DNA from: Bacteroidales bacterium
GTDB taxonomy: Bacteria > Bacteroidota > Bacteroidia > Bacteroidales > F082
Length of the DNA stretch: 46,435 nt
Assembly: GCA_017477425.1 (NCBI GenBank)
Contig: JAFUVT010000008.1
Coordinates: forward strand, 1-46,435
Reading direction: 5' to 3'
Positions 40,979 through 46,435 of the stretch are shown here, in pieces. A model generated the notes under the pieces. The model was not told the DNA's origin, did not search any database, and was given only the letters and a program-made list of their open reading frames with translations. How positions within the stretch are numbered: position 1 is the stretch's first letter; every line of letters begins with the position of its first letter. Both the position numbers and the translations under genes were made by a program.

Positions 40979-42685
40979 ATGAAAAAGTGTCAATTCCTTG
41001 TTTTATTGCTCTGTATGCTTAACCTCGGCCTGTCGGCTCAAGAGAAGTTTCCCCAGTATCGTAATCCGTTGGACATCCCCATTCAGCTGTCGGCTACTTT
41101 TGCCGAGATCCGTCCCAACCACGTTCATGCCGGCCTCGACATCAAGACGCAAGGCGTGGAAGGGAAGAAGGTCTATGCCGTGGCCGATGGCTACGTGAGC
41201 CGCATTGGCGTGTCGCCCTACGGCTATGGCAATGTGCTGTATATCACGCATTACGATGGCTATACCTCAGTCTATGCCCACCTGCAGCGCTTCTCGGGTG
41301 AGATCGCCAGATATGTGAAGCAATACCAATACAAACACAAGAAGTTCACTTCGCAGATCTTTCCAGAGAAGGACAAGTTCCCCATCAAGAAGGGCGACTT
41401 GATTGCCTATTCGGGTAACTCGGGCGGCTCGGGCGGTCCGCATTTGCATTTCGAGATCCGTCACACCGAGAGCGAGAAACCGGTCAATCCGATGTTTTTC
41501 GGCCTGAAAATCGAGGACAACGTGAAGCCTTTGATCCAAGGCGTGGCGGTGTATCCTTTGGGCGACGTTTCGACGGTTGAAAGAGGTGCCAAGCCTATGT
41601 ATTTCGCTATGGCGGGCGATAATGGCAGATACACGCTTAAGGACCGTCCCATCGTATACGCCTATGGCGATATCTCGTTTGGCGTCTGCACCTACGACCA
41701 GGTGGGCGCCGCCACCAACAAGGACGGCCCGTTTCTTTATGAGCTTTTCTTGGACAACGAACTCGCCTTCCAGGTGAAGGCCGACAGCTTCTCTTACGAC
41801 GAGCCGCGCTATGTGAACAGCCTGCTCGACTACCGTCACTACAAACAAAAGAAGTCGAGTTATGTGCGCACCGAGACCGATCCTAACAACAAGTTGCGGA
41901 TGATCAAGAAGCCCAATGGCATCGTGCATGTCGAAGAGGGCGACACGGTCAACGTGTGCTTCAAAATCAGCGACTATGCGGGCAACTCGTCGACGGCAAG
42001 GTTCAAGTTGGTGGGCACCGAGCCCGTCGAGGTGGAGCCTCCCATGCACCGCCGCAGCGAGTATTTCGTCAAGGCCGACGGCTCGATGAATTCGGTTATT
42101 GAGATTGAGGATTTCGCAGTGACGATGGAGAAGAACACGCTTTTCCGTGACGAGTGGATACAGACGGGTCAACGCGATGAGAAAGGCTGCTGCTCGCGCA
42201 TCTATCGCTTTGGCGACGAGGAAATGACGACATTCAAGAAGTTCACGGTCAAACTCCGTCCCCGCGAGGAATGGGCTGGCGACAGCAGGCTCTATATCGC
42301 CAATATCGACAAAAATGGCAAGGTCAGCTCGTTGGGCGGCAAGCTGAAAAATGGCTGCGTGGAGACTACCACGTTCACGATGGGTGAATACACGCTGAAG
42401 ATCGACTCAGTGGCTCCTGTGGTGAAGGCTTCCAACTTCAAGGATGGCCAATCGGTGAGGGAACTCAAGTCGCTGCGCTTCAAGATTTCTGACGACATGA
42501 CGGGCATCGAGACCTACGACATCTATTTGGACGATGTGTGGGTCTTAGGCCAGTATGACGCCAAGAATGCCTTGCTGTACTACGAGTTCGACGAGAAGAT
42601 GAAGGCAGGCACCAACAACGTGAAGGTCGTGGTGACCGACGGTGTGGGCAACAAGAAAACCCTGAAAGCCAAAGTCGTTTATTGA
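40979..42685 (+). CDS. M23-family (LytM-type) metallopeptidase with C-terminal extension
   Basis: 568 aa. Signal peptide MKKCQFLVLLLCMLNLGLSAQ. The LytM domain is intact: HVHAGLD (HxGxD, about 49-55), YAHLQR, and HLHFE (about 155-159), the zinc ligands and catalytic His of peptidoglycan endopeptidases. The loop between YAHL and HLHFE is longer than usual. The remaining ~350 residues are beta-rich repeats (e.g. VNVCFKISDYAGNSSTARFKL, LRFKISDDMTGIETYDIYLDD) resembling Ig-like or cadherin-like modules. It is likely a periplasmic cell-wall hydrolase or remodelling factor. Confidence 0.9.
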   Translation: MKKCQFLVLLLCMLNLGLSAQEKFPQYRNPLDIPIQLSATFAEIRPNHVHAGLDIKTQGVEGKKVYAVADGYVSRIGVSPYGYGNVLYITHYDGYTSVYAHLQRFSGEIARYVKQYQYKHKKFTSQIFPEKDKFPIKKGDLIAYSGNSGGSGGPHLHFEIRHTESEKPVNPMFFGLKIEDNVKPLIQGVAVYPLGDVSTVERGAKPMYFAMAGDNGRYTLKDRPIVYAYGDISFGVCTYDQVGAATNKDGPFLYELFLDNELAFQVKADSFSYDEPRYVNSLLDYRHYKQKKSSYVRTETDPNNKLRMIKKPNGIVHVEEGDTVNVCFKISDYAGNSSTARFKLVGTEPVEVEPPMHRRSEYFVKADGSMNSVIEIEDFAVTMEKNTLFRDEWIQTGQRDEKGCCSRIYRFGDEEMTTFKKFTVKLRPREEWAGDSRLYIANIDKNGKVSSLGGKLKNGCVETTTFTMGEYTLKIDSVAPVVKASNFKDGQSVRELKSLRFKISDDMTGIETYDIYLDDVWVLGQYDAKNALLYYEFDEKMKAGTNNVKVVVTDGVGNKKTLKAKVVY

Positions 42686-42691
42686 TTTGTT

Positions 42692-42712
42692 GAGACGCAT
42701 TGCATGCGTCTC
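42692..42712. repeat. GAGACGC palindromic repeat, copy C (between M23 and beta-helix genes)
   Basis: Identical over 21 bases to 748-768 (arms GAGACGCAT and ATGCGTCTC). It lies in the 42-base gap between two convergent genes, with no T run, so I do not call it a terminator. Confidence 0.85.
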
Positions 42713-42727
42713 CCAAACCATGTCCAA

Positions 42728-44185
42728 TCATCTTGGCACATATTGGTATGCCCCTATGTCGGGCGAACCTGTGCGTGACACTCCATCCAAATCGTAAGGC
42801 AATTCGTTGCCAAACAATGGGTTGCCTGTGCCGATGACGGGCGAGGCGATGCTGTCGATATGGAAATCGTTGGCCGTATTGGCGAAATAGGGTTCCAGGT
42901 TGAACATGCAGTGGTTGAATCCCGAAGTACCGTTGGCGAATTTCTCGGACTTCACAAGGCAGTGGTCCAAAAGGAAGGTGGAGTCGGCATCGGGACCGAA
43001 CTGGGTGACGAATTCGTCTTCCTGCTTGCCGAAAACGATACAGTTGTCCATCTCTATGTTGAAAGGATAATAGAATGGCTGGTAGTTCTCGTCGAGGGCG
43101 TAATTCGAAATATACACTGCTACGTTCTTGCTGTGCTCGTTAGCCGACCAGTAGTTGGCGATGGTGCCGTGCACAAAGCGGTAGTCGCCGCCAAAGGCCC
43201 ACACATTGGCACTGCCGCAGTTGGCGATGACGAAGTTCTTGGCTTCCACCGCATAGAGGATGGAGTAGAGCCCCGCAGTGCTTTGGTTTTCGACGATGGT
43301 GTTGTCGATACGCAGGGCGCATTCGGTTGCTTTCAGCGCCGACTGGCAGTTGAGGCCGATAGTGCCGTTGCGGATAATGGCATGGCTGACGCGATGGTCG
43401 GCACCGGCGCGACCGTCCATCATCAGGATTTGTCCCCATTGTCCAGGGGTGTCCTTATAATAAGGTTCCAAGCGGTCGCCTTGCACGACGACAGGCGCAT
43501 CAGCGGTGCCGTCGATGATCAATTGCCCGTCGCTCCACGAGAAGATGCCGCCGTCTTGGTGGCAATAGACGTGCGTACCTGCCTCAATTTTCAGTGTGCC
43601 ATAGGAATTGATGAGCGCCCAGCCGTAAATGACGTATGGCCTTTCGTTGGTCCAGACCGTGGTTTGCAGGCTGTCGGCCACGATGTGATAGGGATATTTG
43701 ACATTGCCCAAAGTGACCACCTTGTCGGCGACGATGTAATTGGCGTTTTGTCCCCAAGCCAAGAGCTTGATAACCTGGGTATTGCCATTAGTGACAAATT
43801 CCAACTCGTCTTCCACGACGAACGGCGAGTTCAGGTCGTTCGGGTTGATGGTGACGCGCAGGAACGAGAAGAGGCTGTCGCCAGCGGGGATGACTTTGTC
43901 GTAAAACTCAGTGGCGCTCTCGCCGTCGAGATTGAAACGGAAAGGGGAAGCCTCGCCGCCAACCAGTCGCACTGAGCTGATTTTCAGGTCGTCGCTATGC
44001 TCGTTGTAGATGCGCAGTTGGTGTGTGGCCGAGCCCAACGAGGTGAACACCGTGTCGAACAGGACGGTGTCGGCAGAGAAAGTCAGCTTCTGATTGGGGT
44101 CCAAACTGATTTGATGCTCTTTCTTGCAGGCCTGTCCAATCAAAAGGAAAAGGCTGAGTATAAGGAAAATGTGTCGTTTTGTCAT
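42728..44185 (-). CDS. Lipoprotein with right-handed parallel beta-helix
   Basis: 485 aa from the ATG at 44185, which places MTKRHIFLILSLFLLIGQAC (lipobox GQAC) at the N-terminus; a longer frame exists but would run over the promoter. An N-terminal Ig-like part (about 25-140, HQLRIYNEHSDDLKISSVRL) precedes a beta-helix (about 190-400) with rungs such as VSHAIIRNGTIGLNCQ and LRIDNTIVENQSTAGLYSI. The C-terminal stretch SPVIGTGNP ... DLDGVSRTGSPDIGAYQY is typical of beta-helix proteins related to polysaccharide lyases, but no lyase catalytic residues are recognisable. It is likely surface or periplasmic. Confidence 0.85.
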   Translation of the reverse strand: MTKRHIFLILSLFLLIGQACKKEHQISLDPNQKLTFSADTVLFDTVFTSLGSATHQLRIYNEHSDDLKISSVRLVGGEASPFRFNLDGESATEFYDKVIPAGDSLFSFLRVTINPNDLNSPFVVEDELEFVTNGNTQVIKLLAWGQNANYIVADKVVTLGNVKYPYHIVADSLQTTVWTNERPYVIYGWALINSYGTLKIEAGTHVYCHQDGGIFSWSDGQLIIDGTADAPVVVQGDRLEPYYKDTPGQWGQILMMDGRAGADHRVSHAIIRNGTIGLNCQSALKATECALRIDNTIVENQSTAGLYSILYAVEAKNFVIANCGSANVWAFGGDYRFVHGTIANYWSANEHSKNVAVYISNYALDENYQPFYYPFNIEMDNCIVFGKQEDEFVTQFGPDADSTFLLDHCLVKSEKFANGTSGFNHCMFNLEPYFANTANDFHIDSIASPVIGTGNPLFGNELPYDLDGVSRTGSPDIGAYQYVPR

Positions 44186-44203
44186 GACGATGGAATTAAA
44201 AGG

Positions 44204-44211
44204 CAAAGATA
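44204..44211 (-). promoter_or_regulatory. -7 element of the beta-helix lipoprotein gene
   Basis: The minus strand reads TATCTTTG followed by CC, 18 bases before the ATG at 44185. Confidence 0.6.
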
Positions 44212-44248
44212 AACTTTTATCTGATACGATAGGAAACGGATTTTATTG

Positions 44249-44256
44249 TATTTTTG
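44249..44256 (+). promoter_or_regulatory. -7 element of the small outer-membrane-like protein gene
   Basis: TATTTTTG followed by C, 14 bases before the ATG at 44271. It is divergent from the -7 element at 44204-44211. Confidence 0.6.
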
Positions 44257-44270
44257 CGCAAAAATCGGAA

Positions 44271-44831
44271 ATGATGAAACGTTTTGGAATCATTGCAGCA
44301 TTGGCTATCATGCTCTTAGGCTTTGTAGGAAAAGCCTCGGCACAGTTTCTCCCCGATGTGCCTGATATGAAAGGGAGGGTGATTTATGGCGGAAATTTCG
44401 GCTTTGGCATGTCTGGGAATTATCTCACTCTCTCAGTCGCCCCTCAAGTTGGTTACCGTATCTTCAGCCCTTGGGAGGTGGGCGTGCGCGGCATTTATGA
44501 CCTGACATGCAACTTCGACCGCAACTATGGCAACACTTATGGCCATTATTTTGGCGTTGCCCCTTATACCAACTTTCAGGTTTACAAAGGGATATTTCTC
44601 CATGTAGAGGACGAAGTCATGTATGGCTTCTATCGCTGGAATCATGAAACGGTTAGCAACAAATGGTATAACAGTGCCTTCGTAGGTGCGGGTTATCGCC
44701 AGTATTCCTATACGGGAAGTTTCGTGTATTTCCTGGTGCTGTATAACTTGAGCTGGGGTGGCCTACAAACGGACGGTTTGGATACACCATATGCTTCGCC
44801 CATCTCGTTTCGTGTAGGCTACTGCTTCTAG
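44271..44831 (+). CDS. Small exported outer-membrane beta-barrel-like protein
   Basis: 186 aa from the ATG at 44271, just after the -7 box; the open codons further 5' overlap the divergent lipoprotein gene. Signal peptide [25 protein letters not shown]. The mature ~160 residues alternate hydrophobic and polar residues with many Tyr/Gly ([60 protein letters not shown]) and end in aromatic Phe (SFRVGYCF), as expected for an eight-strand barrel. No named family is recognised. Its TAG stop overlaps the smpB stop in the tetramer CTAG. Confidence 0.78.
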   Translation: MMKRFGIIAALAIMLLGFVGKASAQFLPDVPDMKGRVIYGGNFGFGMSGNYLTLSVAPQVGYRIFSPWEVGVRGIYDLTCNFDRNYGNTYGHYFGVAPYTNFQVYKGIFLHVEDEVMYGFYRWNHETVSNKWYNSAFVGAGYRQYSYTGSFVYFLVLYNLSWGGLQTDGLDTPYASPISFRVGYCF

Positions 44832-45289
44832 TATCTGTCCATACGCTCCAATTCGCGTTTGGAATCCTTCGTCTTCAGCGATTCACGCTTGTCGTAGTAA
44901 TGCTTGCCTCGCGCCAGAGCGATGTCGAGCTTGGCTAGGCCTTTGTCATTAATGAATAAGGTGACGGGCACGATGGTGAAGCCTTTCTCCTTGACCTTGG
45001 TCTGCAGCTTGCGCAACTCGCGGGCGTTGAGGAGCAACTTGCGGTCGCGCTTGGGGTCGTGGTTGTTATAGGTGCCTTGGGCGTATTCGGCGATGTGCAT
45101 CCCGATGACAAACAGCTCGTTACCCTTGAAACTGCAATACGAATCCACGAGGCTGGCCTTGCCTTCGCGGATGGATTTGATTTCCGTTCCGGTGAGCACG
45201 ATGCCGGCCGTCAGGGTCTCCACGAGGAAGTACTCGAATGAGGCGCGTTTGTTCTTTATCTTGATGTTGTTGGTGTTCTTTTTTTCCAT
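44828..45289 (-). CDS. smpB: SsrA-binding protein SmpB
   Basis: 153 aa, full length. The OB-fold core is clear: [90 protein letters not shown] has its signature in [13 protein letters not shown]. The basic tail enters the ribosomal mRNA channel. SmpB delivers tmRNA to stalled ribosomes for trans-translation. Its promoter is divergent from that of aroC. The tmRNA gene itself is not in the window. Confidence 0.96.
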   Translation of the reverse strand: MEKKNTNNIKIKNKRASFEYFLVETLTAGIVLTGTEIKSIREGKASLVDSYCSFKGNELFVIGMHIAEYAQGTYNNHDPKRDRKLLLNARELRKLQTKVKEKGFTIVPVTLFINDKGLAKLDIALARGKHYYDKRESLKTKDSKRELERMDRY

Positions 45290-45297
45290 TGCGGCCG

Positions 45298-45305
45298 CAA
45301 AATTA
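45298..45305 (-). promoter_or_regulatory. -7 element of smpB
   Basis: The minus strand reads TAATTTTG followed by C, 8 bases before the ATG at 45289, implying a very short leader or none. Confidence 0.6.
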
Positions 45306-45327
45306 CAAAAATCTGCGCAATTATGCT

Positions 45328-45335
45328 TATTTTTG
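45328..45335 (+). promoter_or_regulatory. -7 element of aroC
   Basis: TATTTTTG followed by CCCC and the ATG at 45340. Only 4 bases separate the box from the start codon, so the mRNA would be essentially leaderless. Confidence 0.6.
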
Positions 45336-45339
45336 CCCC

Positions 45340-46296
45340 ATGAATACCATCGGTCACATATTTAGGCTCACCACTTTCGGCGAATCGCACGGCGCAGCCA
45401 TCGGCGGCGTCATCGACGGATGCCCGTCGCAATTGAAACTGGATTTCAATTTCATCGACGCTGAGTTGCGTAGGCGTAAGACGGCACAAACCGCCGTGGC
45501 ATCGCAACGACAGGAATCGGACCATGTCGAGTGGCTTTCGGGCTTGCTCGATGGCGTGACTTTGGGCACACCGATAGCTTTTTTGGTGTGCAACGAGGAC
45601 GCAAATTCGAGCGATTACGAGGCGTTGAAGGACGTTTATCGCCCTTCGCACGCCGATTTCACTTATGAGCAGAAATACGGCCTCCGCGACTGGCGCGGTG
45701 GGGGTAGGGCTTCGGCTAGAACGACTTTGCCTATTGTGGTGGCGGGTGCCATCGCCAAACAGTTTCTGAAGGAGAAAAACATACAAATATCTGCTGAAAT
45801 AGCCTCAATGGGCGACCTGGAACAGGCTCGTAGAGAGGGCGATACGGTGGGCAGCATCGTGGAATGTCGTATCATGGGCGTACCTGCGGGTTTGGGCGAG
45901 CCGTTGTTCGGCAAGTTCTCCGCTGAGTTGGCCCATGCCATGTTCAGCCTTCCCGCCGTGAAAGGCTTTGAGATTGGTGACGGCTTCGCTTTGGCGAAGA
46001 TGAAGGGCTCTGAGGCCAACGACATCTTTATTAATAAGGACGGCAAAATCACCACCGCGACCAATCATTCGGGCGGCATCCAAGGGGGCATCACCAATGG
46101 CAACGACGTGGTTTTCCGTGTGGCTTTCAAGCCGATACCGAGCATCGCTCAACCCCAACAGACTGTGAATCGGGCAGGGGAGACCTGCGAAATCGCCGTC
46201 GAAGGCCGTCACGATGTGTGTGCTTTGCCGCGCGGCGTCGTTCTTGTGGAGGCTATGGCGGCGATGGTGACGCTGGATGCTTTTTTACTTGCTTGA
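45340..46296 (+). CDS. aroC: Chorismate synthase, short form
   Basis: 318 aa from the ATG at 45340, which gives the canonical [23 protein letters not shown]. Other conserved blocks are present: [54 protein letters not shown] (cut here as SHADFTY and [10 protein letters not shown]), [10 protein letters not shown] and [10 protein letters not shown]. It converts EPSP to chorismate, the last step of the shikimate pathway, using reduced FMN. Common bacterial forms have ~350-365 aa; the shortfall falls mainly after [13 protein letters not shown], where an insertion segment is absent. The active-site motifs remain, so I expect it to work. It is divergent from smpB. Confidence 0.94.
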   Translation: MNTIGHIFRLTTFGESHGAAIGGVIDGCPSQLKLDFNFIDAELRRRKTAQTAVASQRQESDHVEWLSGLLDGVTLGTPIAFLVCNEDANSSDYEALKDVYRPSHADFTYEQKYGLRDWRGGGRASARTTLPIVVAGAIAKQFLKEKNIQISAEIASMGDLEQARREGDTVGSIVECRIMGVPAGLGEPLFGKFSAELAHAMFSLPAVKGFEIGDGFALAKMKGSEANDIFINKDGKITTATNHSGGIQGGITNGNDVVFRVAFKPIPSIAQPQQTVNRAGETCEIAVEGRHDVCALPRGVVLVEAMAAMVTLDAFLLA

Positions 46297-46313
46297 TTAC
46301 TACTGATGCGATA

Positions 46314-46329
46314 AATTATCGCGATAATT
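46314..46329. repeat. AATTATCGCGATAATT palindrome
   Basis: A perfect 16-bp palindrome between aroC and the next, convergent frame, partly overlapping a second one (GCGATA-aat-TATCGC, 46309-46323). It has no T run and covers the stop codon of the leftward frame. Role unknown. Confidence 0.6.
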
Positions 46330-46435
46330 AATCAAACAAATCCGGTTCATTGACATTATGGTTTTGAATGAGTGTTTCAGGACTTGAGAGCAGTTCCTTG
46401 AGGTTGGTCTTTTCGAGTGCTGAGACATGGAGTAA
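46328..46435 (-). CDS. C-terminal tail of an unidentified gene (5' part outside window)
   Basis: 35 residues are open from the window edge to TAA (46328-46330), ending NHNVNEPDLFD. The block LLHVSALEKTNLKELL vaguely recalls C-terminal tails of transposases, but this is too little to assign. The frame could also be chance. Confidence 0.35.
   Translation of the reverse strand, partial: LLHVSALEKTNLKELLSSPETLIQNHNVNEPDLFD

Noticed and set aside
1..46435. T9SS machinery, polysaccharide utilisation locus or phage-defence island
   Set aside because: Only T9SS cargo proteins are present; the TonB receptor has no SusD partner; no restriction, toxin-antitoxin or known defence genes are recognisable apart from the uncertain ATPase/DUF4143 gene.

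Overview
The window looks like a chromosomal segment of a Bacteroidales bacterium (phylum Bacteroidota), probably an uncultured, host-associated lineage; I cannot name a genus. The evidence is: (i) nearly every transcription unit has the Bacteroidota -7 element TAnnTTTG, often with TTG 18-20 bases upstream; (ii) two gene units encode secreted proteins with type IX secretion (T9SS) C-terminal sorting tails of the 'YPNP...GVYFV' type; (iii) there is an Oar-like TonB-dependent receptor; (iv) several families have the long Bacteroidota forms (484-aa GAPDH, YidC with a large periplasmic domain, DUF349 repeat protein). The standard genetic code fits: TAG, TAA and TGA are all used as gene-ending stops.

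Layout. 1-1000: the 3' end of an IS4-type insertion sequence that cuts off a TPR lipoprotein gene; the lipoprotein gene also carries short palindromic repeats in its reading frame. 1079-4027: a large T9SS cargo protein. 4181-4433: tRNA-Pro(TGG) and tRNA-Ser(GCT), each with its own terminator. 4665-10073: a DUF349 repeat protein and, convergent to it, a TonB receptor. 10400-17489: a rightward run of small lipoprotein, membrane protein, mutL, rhomboid protease, endonuclease/exonuclease/phosphatase-family protein, phosphoglucosamine/phosphomannomutase and threonine aldolase. 17492-20379: an Fe-S serine/cysteine lyase-type protein divergent from GAPDH. 20479-26062: an AT-rich pair of T9SS cargo genes (an Asp-box repeat protein and a papain-like protease interrupted by an in-frame TAG), enclosed by ~75-bp direct repeats that carry terminators. 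26096-32857: yidC, a DUF2750-like gene, trkH and clpB. 32927-34729: a DUF2007 gene divergent from an AAA ATPase/DUF4143 gene whose leader holds four repeats exactly 33 bp apart. 34711-40874: a leftward six-gene operon (LTA-synthase-like, SUI1/eIF1-like, MscS, alpha/beta hydrolase, PnuC, EamA). 40979-46296: an M23 peptidase, a beta-helix lipoprotein, a small outer-membrane-like protein, smpB and aroC. The window ends in the tail of an unidentified leftward gene.

Most genes are housekeeping or envelope functions. The features most worth attention are the 33-bp-periodic leader of the ATPase/DUF4143 gene, the direct-repeat-flanked mosaic T9SS cargo cassette with its split protease, an LTA-synthase-like protein that has lost several active-site residues, and two families of short palindromic repeats scattered both between and inside genes.
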